Notes under the pieces: model-generated
Database searches by the model: none
What the model saw: the letters and a program-made list of their open reading frames with translations, nothing else
Told to the model about the DNA's origin: nothing
Position numbers and translations under genes: made by a program
Shown: in pieces, positions 36,058 through 44,697 of the stretch
How positions within the stretch are numbered: position 1 is the stretch's first letter
Layout of the letters: each line of letters starts with the position of its first letter
From: Metaruminococcus_A sp050943475
GTDB taxonomy: Bacteria > Bacillota > Clostridia > Oscillospirales > Ruminococcaceae
Assembly: GCA_050943475.1 (NCBI GenBank)
Contig: JBMNPF010000009.1
Span: 1 to 64,000, forward strand
Direction: 5' to 3'
DNA: 64,000 nt

Positions 36058-38394
36058 CTATGAATTGATCGTTGAGATTCCTATTGTCGTTTCTTCTAAT
36101 ACATCCAGCAGGACCTTAACGGTATCAAGGGATGTGAGCATTGTAATATTGTTCTCAGTTGCACAACGGCGGATTGCAACACCGTCTTCATAATGTACTC
36201 CCGAAAGAATGGCACGGGTACAAATCACATAGCTTACATATCCGGCCCTGATGGATTCCAGTATTTCCTCGCTGCCTTCGCTGAGCTTGCGGCGTACTCT
36301 TGTGCGAATGCCGTGTGCCTTTAAAAAGTCTGCCGTGCCGATGGTTGCTTCAATGTTAAAGCCAAGGTTATAAAATCTTCTCACAAGCGGCAATGCTTCT
36401 TCCTTATCCTCGTCTGCAAGAGTTACAACGACTGTACCGTAATTCTGCAGGTGGATTCCGGATGCCGCCATTGCTTTAAACATTGCACGGTGCATTTTTT
36501 TGTCATATCCAATAGCTTCTCCTGTGGATTTCATTTCGGGTGACAAATAGGCATCCATACCATGAAGCTTTGAAAAAGAAAATGCCGGAACTTTGACATA
36601 AAAGCGTTCTCTTTCTTTTGGATAAATTTCGGTAAATCCTTGTTCTTTCAAGCTTTTTCCGAGAATCACAAGGGTTGCAATATCTGCAAGACTGTATCCC
36701 GTAGCTTTTGAAAGGAACGGAACCGTTCTGGAGGAACGGGGGTTAAGCTCTATGATATACACATTTTCTTCTGCATCGACAATGAACTGAATATTGTAAA
36801 GCCCCACAATACCGATTCCAAGACCGAGTTTTTTCGTGTAGTCAATGATTTTATCCTTTACCTTGTCCGAAATACTAAAGGACGGGTAAACGCTGATAGA
36901 GTCGCCTGAATGAACTCCTGTACGCTCTACAAGCTCCATAATGCCGGGAATGAATACATTTTCCCCGTCACACACGGCATCTACCTCAACCTCTTTGCCG
37001 CGCAGGTATTTATCCACCAAGACAGGTTTGTCCTTATCAATCTCAACCGCAGTTTTTAAATAGTGGCGAAGCTGTTCTGGTTTTGCTACAATTTGCATTG
37101 CTCTTCCTCCAAGCACAAAGCTCGGGCGAACCAAAACAGGATAACCAATTTCCTCTGCCGCATGAAGACCTTCCTCAATATTTGTAACAGCCTTGCCTTT
37201 TGGCTGCGGAATGGAAAGAGAGGCAAGAATCTTTTCAAAAGCCTTTCGATTTTCAGCTTTATCAATGGCATTCTTATCTGTTCCAATAATGCGCACACCA
37301 CGCTCTGCAAGAGGTTCTGCGAGGTTAATTGCTGTTTGACCACCAAGAGTGGCAATGACACCAAATGGCTTCTCCAGCTCGATGATATTCATAACATCCT
37401 CGACACAAAGCGGTTCAAAATACAACTTGTCTGAACAGGTGTAATCGGTTGACACCGTTTCGGGATTGTTGTTGATAATAATGGCTTCAAAGCCCGATGC
37501 TTTGATCGTTTGAACAGCATGAACCGTTGAATAGTCAAACTCCACGCCCTGACCAATGCGGATGGGCCCCGAGCCAAGTACAATGACCTTTTTCTTATCG
37601 GATACTACCGATTCATTTTCATCGGCATAGGTGGAGTAGAAATACGGGATATAGCTTTCAAATTCCGAAGCACAGGTATCAATCATTTTATATACAGGAA
37701 CAATGGCGGTATCTTTTCGTTCTTCAGAGATTGCCAGCTCATTTGTGTTCCAAAGCTTTGCGATTTCTTTATCAGAAAAACCCATTTTTTTTGCTTTCAA
37801 AAGAGCTTTTGCGTTGTGGGGATGTTTTGCAAGGCAGATTTCCATATTCACAATGTTCTGAAGTTTTTCAATAAAGAACAAATCAATAGAGTATGCACCG
37901 TCTAAAACATTCATAGCTCTGCTGACGGCTTCTTCAATAGAACCGCAGGAAAGGCGCTCTTTTGTTACAATATAGGCAATGGTTTCCGTGTCGCTTGTTG
38001 TGTGAAAAATGGCGCCTGACATTTCTAATTTGTTTCTAAGCTCTACCGCGTTACTTAGGTTTCCATTATGGGCAATCGCCATTTTGCCCTTTTGATGATT
38101 GACCTCGATGGGCTGGCAGTTGTTTCGGTTTGTTCCTCCTGTTGTACCATAACGCACATGACCTACCGCCATTTGACCGCTTGGTAACGATGTAAGAATA
38201 TTATTCGAAAAGACTTCTCCAACAAGCCCCAAATCCTTATGTGATGTAAACACCCCATCATCGTTTACAACAATTCCGCAGCTTTCCTGTCCTCTGTGTT
38301 GCAAAGCATATAAGCCGTAATATACGACACTTGATATGTCAAAAGTATGAGGAGAAATTGCTCCAAACACACCGCATTCTTCGTGAATACTCAT
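36058..38394 (-). CDS. Chimeric PurF glutaminase domain fused to the second half of CarB
   Basis: Single open frame of 778 residues. Residues 1-168 are the N-terminal Ntn glutaminase of amidophosphoribosyltransferase: HEECGVFGA with nucleophile Cys7 after a short propeptide, LYALQHRGQESCGI, GHVRYGTTGG, AHNGNLSNA and SDTETIA. From about residue 169 (near 37890) it becomes carbamoyl-phosphate synthase large subunit from the oligomerisation region onward: IDLFFIEKLQNIVNME, then VLGSGPIRIGQGVEFDY, the second ATP-grasp domain (VLVRPSFVLGGRAM, ELNPRSSRTVPFLSKATG) and the C-terminal MGS-like allosteric domain. Missing are the phosphoribosyltransferase half of PurF and the first synthetase half of CarB. 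There is no carA next to it. It overlaps pyrG by four bases. It may be an in-frame deletion scar, or possibly an active glutaminase-synthetase. Confidence 0.9.
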   Translation of the reverse strand: MSIHEECGVFGAISPHTFDISSVVYYGLYALQHRGQESCGIVVNDDGVFTSHKDLGLVGEVFSNNILTSLPSGQMAVGHVRYGTTGGTNRNNCQPIEVNHQKGKMAIAHNGNLSNAVELRNKLEMSGAIFHTTSDTETIAYIVTKERLSCGSIEEAVSRAMNVLDGAYSIDLFFIEKLQNIVNMEICLAKHPHNAKALLKAKKMGFSDKEIAKLWNTNELAISEERKDTAIVPVYKMIDTCASEFESYIPYFYSTYADENESVVSDKKKVIVLGSGPIRIGQGVEFDYSTVHAVQTIKASGFEAIIINNNPETVSTDYTCSDKLYFEPLCVEDVMNIIELEKPFGVIATLGGQTAINLAEPLAERGVRIIGTDKNAIDKAENRKAFEKILASLSIPQPKGKAVTNIEEGLHAAEEIGYPVLVRPSFVLGGRAMQIVAKPEQLRHYLKTAVEIDKDKPVLVDKYLRGKEVEVDAVCDGENVFIPGIMELVERTGVHSGDSISVYPSFSISDKVKDKIIDYTKKLGLGIGIVGLYNIQFIVDAEENVYIIELNPRSSRTVPFLSKATGYSLADIATLVILGKSLKEQGFTEIYPKERERFYVKVPAFSFSKLHGMDAYLSPEMKSTGEAIGYDKKMHRAMFKAMAASGIHLQNYGTVVVTLADEDKEEALPLVRRFYNLGFNIEATIGTADFLKAHGIRTRVRRKLSEGSEEILESIRAGYVSYVICTRAILSGVHYEDGVAIRRCATENNITMLTSLDTVKVLLDVLEETTIGISTINS

Positions 38395-40004
38395 ATATGC
38401 GTTCCTTTCAAATGCTCAATAGCAGCACCGATAAACCCCTTAAACAGCGGATGCGGTTTGTTTGGCCGGCTTTTAAATTCGGGGTGATACTGAACACCGA
38501 TATAAAAATCTCTATCTGTGAGTTCAACTGTTTCTATCAATCTTCCATCGGGTGATGTGCCTGCCAGCGTCAGTCCCGCCCTTTCAAATCGATCGCGATA
38601 ATCGTTGTTAAACTCATATCTGTGGCGGTGCCTCTCGCTGATTTCGGATAAACCATAGCATTTTTCCAGTGTAGTACCGCTTTTGACTTTACAGGGATAT
38701 GAACCGAGGCGAAGTGTGCCTCCTTTATCAACCTCATCACTTTGTCCCGGCATAAAGTCAATGACCTTATTTGCACAAGCCTCATCAAATTCGCCGGAGT
38801 TGGCATCGCGAATTCCTAAAACATTTCTTGCATACTCAATGACCGCAATTTGCATGCCAAGGCAAATGCCGAAATAAGGAATTTTATGTTCTCTTGCATA
38901 TTTTGCGGCAAGAATCATACCTTGAATTCCTCTGTCTCCAAAGCCGCCGGGAACAATAATGCCATCAACGTCAGATAGCTTTTCGTCTGCATTTTCTGTG
39001 GTAATTTGTTCTGAATCGATCCAATGAATTTTGACATGCGTATTGTGATAATATCCGGCGTGATGGAGTGCTTCTGCCACCGATAAATACGCATCGTGAA
39101 GCGCTGTATATTTGCCAACCAGACCAATTTGCACACAATCCGTGCGAGCTTTAATCCGTTCTACCATTGCAATCCAATCCGTCAGGTCAGGCTCATCTGT
39201 CTTAAGTCCCAATTCTCTGCACACAACCTTGGAAAAGTTTGCCTGTTCCAGCATCAGCGGTGCTTCATATAGGACAGGCAATGTGATGTTTTCAATCACG
39301 CAGTCCGGTTTTACATTGCAGAACATAGCTATTTTTTTGAAGATGGATTCTTTAAGCGGCTTATCACAACGAAGAACAATAATGTCCGGATTAATGCCCA
39401 TCCCCCTAAGTTCCTTCACCGAGTGCTGCGTGGGCTTCGATTTGTGTTCATCCGAACCGCTTAAAAAGGGAACAAGGGTTACATGAATAAACAGACTGTT
39501 TTCATATCCTACTTCAAGAGAAATTTGCCTGACAGCTTCCAAAAAAGGCTGAGATTCAATATCGCCAATAGTGCCTCCAATTTCGGTGATAACAACGTCT
39601 GCATCGGTCTGCTTTCTAACACGGTAAACAAAGGCCTTGATTTCATCGGTGATATGTGGAATCACCTGAACAGTTGAGCCGAGGTATTCGCCACGGCGCT
39701 CTTTATTCAAAACATTCCAATATACCTTTCCAGTTGTAAGATTAGAAAACTTATTCAAATTTTCGTCAATAAACCGTTCGTAATGTCCGAGATCAAGGTC
39801 GGTTTCAGCACCGTCCTCGGTTACATATACTTCTCCGTGCTGATAGGGGCTCATGGTTCCCGGGTCAACATTGATATATGGATCAAGCTTTTGCGCTGCT
39901 ACTTTTAGCCCTCTTGCTTTTAATAATCTGCCGAGCGATGCGGCCGTAATGCCTTTCCCAAGGCCGGACACAACACCACCCGTTACAAAAATATATTTCG
40001 TCAT
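38391..40004 (-). CDS. pyrG: CTP synthase
   Basis: Glutamine-dependent amination of UTP to CTP; 537 residues. The N-terminal synthetase domain has TKYIFVTGGVVSGLGKGITA and the C-terminal class I glutaminase has GGFGDRG, the nucleophile Cys in FGICLGMQ, and the His-x-Glu of QYHPEFKSRP. The ATG at 40004 follows GAGGGA. It lies 11 bases after the guaA remnant's stop codon and overlaps the next gene by ATGA, so it sits inside an operon of glutamine amidotransferases. Confidence 0.95.
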   Translation of the reverse strand: MTKYIFVTGGVVSGLGKGITAASLGRLLKARGLKVAAQKLDPYINVDPGTMSPYQHGEVYVTEDGAETDLDLGHYERFIDENLNKFSNLTTGKVYWNVLNKERRGEYLGSTVQVIPHITDEIKAFVYRVRKQTDADVVITEIGGTIGDIESQPFLEAVRQISLEVGYENSLFIHVTLVPFLSGSDEHKSKPTQHSVKELRGMGINPDIIVLRCDKPLKESIFKKIAMFCNVKPDCVIENITLPVLYEAPLMLEQANFSKVVCRELGLKTDEPDLTDWIAMVERIKARTDCVQIGLVGKYTALHDAYLSVAEALHHAGYYHNTHVKIHWIDSEQITTENADEKLSDVDGIIVPGGFGDRGIQGMILAAKYAREHKIPYFGICLGMQIAVIEYARNVLGIRDANSGEFDEACANKVIDFMPGQSDEVDKGGTLRLGSYPCKVKSGTTLEKCYGLSEISERHRHRYEFNNDYRDRFERAGLTLAGTSPDGRLIETVELTDRDFYIGVQYHPEFKSRPNKPHPLFKGFIGAAIEHLKGTHI

Positions 40005-40015
40005 AGTATTATCCC

Positions 40016-40151
40016 TCACTCCCACTCCGCTGTTGCCGAAGGTTTCGATGTGACATCATAGACAACTCGTGTTATTGGTTCAATTTCATTGGTAATTCTG
40101 GAGTTTGCCCGTTCAATTATTTCATAAGGCAGGCGAGACAATTTCTCCGTT
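40016..40151 (-). pseudogene. guaA: 3' end of GMP synthase (guaA remnant)
   Basis: About 43 codons ending in the highly conserved GuaA C-terminus: EKLSRLPYEIIERANSRITN, then RVVYDVTSKPSATAEWE before the stop. Nothing 5' of this survives; the sequence joins an asnB fragment in a different frame at about 40141-40151. No translation start is present. The ATP pyrophosphatase and glutaminase domains are gone. Confidence 0.85.
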
Positions 40152-40343
40152 ACATACCCAATCGCTTTTTTCAAGGCAAAAAGGCTGCATACCTTCCGGA
40201 TGTAGCCTCATGATGAAACGGTGAAAGCCGAGGAGCCCTTTTCCCGTATCAATTATTTTGCTGTCATCAAGCTTTCTGGAGACAGTTTTTTCAAAACCTC
40301 CCCTAAACACTTCTAATGTTGCGGATGTACCGCAATAGCCCAT
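40122..40343 (-). pseudogene. asnB: 5' fragment of asparagine synthase (asnB remnant)
   Basis: From the ATG at 40343 (GGAGG eight bases upstream) the frame reads MGYCGTSATLEVFRGGFEKT, then GLLGFHR, LHPEGMQPF and VCNGEI, the N-terminal glutaminase region of AsnB of the MCSIMGYCG type. The Met-Cys pair that should provide the nucleophile is absent; the SIMG codons follow GAG GAT instead. Expected residues are also missing inside GFHR-IM-LHPEG. After NGEI the frame breaks into guaA sequence and stops at 40122. It cannot encode an active enzyme. Confidence 0.82.
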
Positions 40344-40382
40344 AATAGAATCCTCCAATAAATTAATATTCAGCATTCTGTA

Positions 40383-40590
40383 GGGAGAGCGCTGCTCTCG
40401 CGGTACCGCCTATATTGGTTTTCTTAAAACTTCTGACAAAGCTCTACCTACTAACGCAAGGCTATACGGCGCACCCACTAAATCAAACTGCAACTTGACT
40501 GGTGTTGTTCACACAGAATCTACTGCATGGCTCTCACCGTTCCACACTCGCTGTAAGCGATTCTCCGTGTTGCTTCTCCTGCCTCAAATG
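40383..40590 (-). promoter_or_regulatory. T-box riboswitch, Asn specifier (truncated)
   Basis: On the minus strand the leader shows a T-box Stem I (AACACGGAGAATCGC at the start, GGAACGGTGAGAGCC in the distal arm), a probable AAC specifier in GTGAACAACACC, and the hallmark AGGCGGTACCGCG antiterminator (40412-40400) followed by GAGAGC/GCTCTC and CCCTACAG. AAC fits the asnB fragment behind it. The usual second terminator arm and T run after CCCTACAG are missing before the start codon, so the switch has probably lost its off state. Confidence 0.85.
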
Positions 40591-40607
40591 TTTTGGGCTA
40601 TGAGGGC

Positions 40608-40775
40608 TTAATCCCAAGATGTTGTGTTTAAGCAATATTCGTTGGATACACCCGTATCGTTTTCAAGAAATGCTTTTTTATACAATTCAGACAACTTGGA
40701 TTCTCCAATTTGAATTTGAGGAGTTTGTTCGGCAAAATTAACTGCATCAACTTCATGCTTTGCTTCATTTTTCAT
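40608..40775 (-). CDS. Small acidic protein of 55 residues downstream of amt
   Basis: A short gene 20 bases after the amt stop codon, with AAAGGATGG before the ATG at 40775. The product begins MKNEAKHEVDAVNFAEQTPQ, continues with SKLSELYKKAFLENDTGVSN and ends in EYCLNTTSWD. It is acidic, with one cysteine and a predicted central helix, and has no signal peptide. Its place in the gdhA-glnN-amt series and its size recall small modulators of glutamine synthetase or ammonium uptake in other phyla, but I know of no homologue and infer no function. Confidence 0.68.
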   Translation of the reverse strand: MKNEAKHEVDAVNFAEQTPQIQIGESKLSELYKKAFLENDTGVSNEYCLNTTSWD

Positions 40776-40795
40776 AATAAAACCATCCTTTCAGT

Positions 40796-42547
40796 TTACT
40801 CTACATCCTGCAGAGCATCATAACCTTCTTCACCGGTACGAACCTTAACGACGTTTTCTACGTCATAGACAAAAATTTTCCCATCACCGATGTGGCCGGT
40901 ATAAAGTGCTTTTTTGGCAGCTTCAATTACACTGCGAACGGGAACTTTGCTGACAACAATATCCACCTGAATTTTGGGCAGCAGATTGGCTTCCACCTGC
41001 ACACCACGATAGTATTCGGGCCTGCCTTTCTGTACGCCGCAGCCGAGAACATGAGATACGGTCATTCCGGTAATCCCAATATCCATCATGGCTGCTTTCA
41101 AAGCCTCAAAGCGAGCTTCCTTGCAAATGATTTCCACTTTGGTGAATTTCTGAGAGCCTTCTTCAAACGCAGGAATCTTTTTTACCGGTACTGCTTCTGC
41201 CATAGGAATATCCCCTTTGACCGCAACCGCCGATTCGTAGCCATAATCAAGGGCTTCTATAGCCGGAACAAAATCGGCATATGCACTTGGAAGACCGTGT
41301 TCCGTGCTGTCAAGACCTTTGATTTCTTCTTCGGCAGAAACTCGGAGGCCTACTGTCTTTTTGATGATAAAGAATGTAACTGTCATGAGAACAGCAGTCC
41401 ATACAAGAATAGAAACGATACCGACAAGTTGGACACCGAGGAGTTTTGCGCTTCCAGTGTAGAAAAGTCCATTAAGGCCCGCAGGAGCTACGGGGCTGGC
41501 AAGCAGTCCGACTGCAATTGTACCCCAGACACCATTTGCAAGATGAACTCCGACTGCACCGACCGGATCATCAATATGAAGTTTCAAATCGAGAACTTCA
41601 ACAGCAACCACCACGAGAATACCGGAAACAATACCTACGATGACGGAGCCAAGAGCATCCAATGCGTCGCAGCCTGCGGTTATGCCGACCAGCCCCGCAA
41701 GTGAGGCATTTAGGCACATGGAAACATCAGGCTTACCATTTTTAATCCATGTAAAAATCATTGTTGTACAGGTAGCAACAGCGGGAGCAATAGTTGTTGT
41801 CAAAAAAATGGAAGCAAGGGAGGTTCCGTTCCATGCAGCTGCACCATTGAACCCATACCAACCAAACCAGAGGATAAAGCAACCTAACGCACCAAGTGTG
41901 ATGGAATGTCCGGGAATTGCATTTACTTTTTTTACCTTACCGGATTTATCCTTTACGTACTTACCAAGGCGAGGGCCAACCATAATCGCACCAATCAGTG
42001 CCGTAATACCGCCAACCGAGTGAATTGCTGCCGAGCCTGCGAAATCATGGAAGCCAAGCTGCGCAAGCCAGCCCTGGCTGTTCCAGATCCATCCGGCTTC
42101 GATGGGGTATACAAATAGGGAAATAACGCCGGAGTAAATACAGTAAGAAAGGAATTTTGTTCTCTCTGCCATTGCGCCCGATACAATGGTTGCGGCGGTT
42201 GCACAGAACACTAGGTTAAACACAAAGCTGGCTGCATTTTTCTCAATAAATCCGCCAAAATTGGCGAAAATATCAAGATTGGGAATCCCGATAATACCAA
42301 AGATGTAATCCTCAGCCATCATAAGTCCAAAGCCAAGCAAAACGAATACCACCGTCCCGATGCAAAAGTCCATCAGGTTTTTCATGATGATGTTGCCGGC
42401 GTTTTTGGCTCTGGTGAAACCTGTTTCTACCATTGCAAAGCCTGCCTGCATAAAAAATACAAGAGCGGCTCCGATCAAAAACCATACACCGAACACCTCA
42501 GAGGTCACGGCTTCTTTCACCAACTCCATGATGCTTGCAGCATCCAT
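40796..42547 (-). CDS. amt: Ammonium transporter fused to a PII signalling domain
   Basis: Protein of 583 residues. Residues about 1-420 are an 11-helix Amt channel (EAVTSEVFGVWFLIGAALVF, MAERTKFLSY, HDFAGSAAIHSVGG, FILWFGWYGFNG, HLANGVWGTIAVG). A linker of about 45 residues leads to a C-terminal GlnK/PII domain (about 470-583) with KVEIICKEARFEALK, a T-loop GRPEYYRGVQVE with a tyrosine at the usual modification site, and GDGKIFVYDVENVVKVRTGE. In separate proteins PII blocks the channel when nitrogen is plentiful; here the two are one chain. The start has GGGAGA. It follows glnN by 33 bases. Confidence 0.95.
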   Translation of the reverse strand: MDAASIMELVKEAVTSEVFGVWFLIGAALVFFMQAGFAMVETGFTRAKNAGNIIMKNLMDFCIGTVVFVLLGFGLMMAEDYIFGIIGIPNLDIFANFGGFIEKNAASFVFNLVFCATAATIVSGAMAERTKFLSYCIYSGVISLFVYPIEAGWIWNSQGWLAQLGFHDFAGSAAIHSVGGITALIGAIMVGPRLGKYVKDKSGKVKKVNAIPGHSITLGALGCFILWFGWYGFNGAAAWNGTSLASIFLTTTIAPAVATCTTMIFTWIKNGKPDVSMCLNASLAGLVGITAGCDALDALGSVIVGIVSGILVVVAVEVLDLKLHIDDPVGAVGVHLANGVWGTIAVGLLASPVAPAGLNGLFYTGSAKLLGVQLVGIVSILVWTAVLMTVTFFIIKKTVGLRVSAEEEIKGLDSTEHGLPSAYADFVPAIEALDYGYESAVAVKGDIPMAEAVPVKKIPAFEEGSQKFTKVEIICKEARFEALKAAMMDIGITGMTVSHVLGCGVQKGRPEYYRGVQVEANLLPKIQVDIVVSKVPVRSVIEAAKKALYTGHIGDGKIFVYDVENVVKVRTGEEGYDALQDVE

Positions 42548-42580
42548 AAAATCATCTCCCTAAGAATTATTGATTTCTAT

Positions 42581-44677
42581 TTATCTAACACCAAACAGCA
42601 GATCTCCATAAGTCGGGAACGGCCAATACTTTTTGGAGGTCAAAACCTCTGCCTCATCGCAGGCAACGCGCAATTCTCCCATTTTATTGATAAGAACATC
42701 TCGGATTGCAGCGGATTCTGCAACGATATTGTCGCTCTGTCCTACCTGAGCAATTGTACTTTCGAGTTCGTCTGTCGCAATAAAAATGCACTCTGTCAGT
42801 GCGGAAAGCTTTTTGAGTAAATTGCTCTCATAAGTACAGGAAATATCATCCGATACAGATTTCTTGAGTGCTGCTGTCTTTGCGATTTCCTTTATATAGG
42901 TTTCAACAGCCGGAGCAATTTCACTTCTTGCCATGCTTACCATGGTATTTGCCTCAATAAGAACAGTCTTACAGTAGTTTTCAAGGGTAATTTCCATACG
43001 GGACTTAAGTTCTGCTTCTGTGAAAACCTTATGAGAGGTTAACATATCCACATTCTTTTTGTCGAGAAGATGAGGAATACAATCAGCTGTAGTGCGATAA
43101 TTGCACAAACCTCTCTTTTCAGTAGCTTCTTTAATCCATGCATCGTCATATCCGTTGCCATTGAAGATGATTCTCTTATGATCCTTAATGGTTTTTCGAA
43201 TCATTTCATGAAGAGCCGTCTCAAAGTTCTCTGCTTTTTCCAAACGGTCTGCGTAAATCTTGAGGGATTCAGCAACCGCCGCATTCAGCATAATGTTTGC
43301 ACAGGCAATACTGTTAGAGGAGCCAAGCATACGGAATTCAAACTTATTGCCGGTAAATGCAAAAGGTGATGTACGGTTACGGTCTGTGGTGTCCTTCGTA
43401 AACTGCGGAAGTACACTTACGCCAAGTTTCATAACCTGTTTGCCGGCAGCGCTATACGGAGCGTTGGTTTCAATTGCTTCCAAAATGGCATTCAGTTCAT
43501 CGCCAAGGAACATAGAAACCACTGCGGGAGGTGCTTCGTTTGCTCCTAAACGGTGGTCATTGCCAGCTGTAGCAACGGAGATACGAAGCAAATCCTGATA
43601 ATCATCTACTGCTTTAATAACAGCACAGAGGAACAAAAGGAACTGTGCGTTTTCGTAAGGCGTTTTACCGGGAGCAAGCAGATTTATACCGGTATCGGTA
43701 GTGATAGACCAGTTGTTATGCTTGCCGCTTCCGTTGACACCCGCGAAAGGCTTTTCGTGGAGAAGGCAGACAAGGCCGTGTTTTGCAGCAACCTTCTGCA
43801 TAATTTCCATGGTCAGTTGGTTATGATCCGTCGCTACATTGGTTGTCGTGTAGATTGGTGCAAGCTCGTGCTGTGCAGGAGCAACTTCATTGTGCTCGGT
43901 TTTCGCAAGAATACCCAACTCCCACAATTCATGATTCAAATCATCCATAAAGGCTGCCACACGGGGTTTGATAACACCAAAATAATGGTCGTCCATTTCC
44001 TGTCCCTTGGGAGATTTTGCACCAAACAGGGTTCTTCCGGTAAAAACCAAATCCTGTCGCTTGTTGTACATTTCTCTATCGACAAGGAAATATTCCTGCT
44101 CAGGACCCACCGAGGTTTTCACACACTTAACGGTGTTATCACCAAACAAGCGAATAATACGTATAGCCTGCTTGTTTAGAGCCTCCATGGAACGAAGCAG
44201 CGGAGTCTTCTTATCCAGGGCCTCACCGCCATAAGAACAGAATGCTGTGGGAATACAGAGCGTTTTGCCTTTAATGAATGCATAAGAGGTTGGGTCCCAA
44301 GCGGTATAACCCCTTGCTTCAAAGGTTGCACGAAGACCACCTGACGGGAAAGAGGAAGCATCCGGCTCGCCTTTAATCAGTTCTTTGCCCGAAAACTCCA
44401 TAATTACACCGCCGTCGGGTGAGGGAGAAATAAAGCTATCGTGCTTTTCAGCGGTAATCCCGGTAAGAGGCTGAAACCAGTGCGTATAATGGGTTGCACC
44501 GTTTTCCACTGCCCAATCCTTCATTGCCGCAGCCACAGCATTTGCCACACTAATGTCCAAATCCTCGCCCTCGTCAATCGTTTTTTTGAGAGAGTTATAT
44601 ACCTTTGCCGACAAAGTTGCTTTCATTACTCTGTCGTCGAAAACCTTGCTTCCGAAAATTTCTGTTATCGTACTCAT
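42581..44677 (-). CDS. glnN: Glutamine synthetase type III
   Basis: ATP-dependent formation of glutamine from glutamate and ammonium. It has 698 residues, the GSIII length. Marks: THYTHWFQPLTGITAEKHDS and GVIMEFSGKELIKGEPDASS near the N-terminus, SVGPEQEYFLVD, LAKTEHNEVAPAQHELAPIY, GVNGSGKHNNWS, and RTSPFAFTGNKFEFRMLGSS. The start follows AAGGTGGGG. It is preceded by an attenuator (44698-44756) only 18 bases after gdhA, so it is probably transcribed from the gdhA promoter with its own read-through control. Confidence 0.96.
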   Translation of the reverse strand: MSTITEIFGSKVFDDRVMKATLSAKVYNSLKKTIDEGEDLDISVANAVAAAMKDWAVENGATHYTHWFQPLTGITAEKHDSFISPSPDGGVIMEFSGKELIKGEPDASSFPSGGLRATFEARGYTAWDPTSYAFIKGKTLCIPTAFCSYGGEALDKKTPLLRSMEALNKQAIRIIRLFGDNTVKCVKTSVGPEQEYFLVDREMYNKRQDLVFTGRTLFGAKSPKGQEMDDHYFGVIKPRVAAFMDDLNHELWELGILAKTEHNEVAPAQHELAPIYTTTNVATDHNQLTMEIMQKVAAKHGLVCLLHEKPFAGVNGSGKHNNWSITTDTGINLLAPGKTPYENAQFLLFLCAVIKAVDDYQDLLRISVATAGNDHRLGANEAPPAVVSMFLGDELNAILEAIETNAPYSAAGKQVMKLGVSVLPQFTKDTTDRNRTSPFAFTGNKFEFRMLGSSNSIACANIMLNAAVAESLKIYADRLEKAENFETALHEMIRKTIKDHKRIIFNGNGYDDAWIKEATEKRGLCNYRTTADCIPHLLDKKNVDMLTSHKVFTEAELKSRMEITLENYCKTVLIEANTMVSMARSEIAPAVETYIKEIAKTAALKKSVSDDISCTYESNLLKKLSALTECIFIATDELESTIAQVGQSDNIVAESAAIRDVLINKMGELRVACDEAEVLTSKKYWPFPTYGDLLFGVR

Positions 44678-44697
44678 TGTAGAGCCCCACCTTTTTC

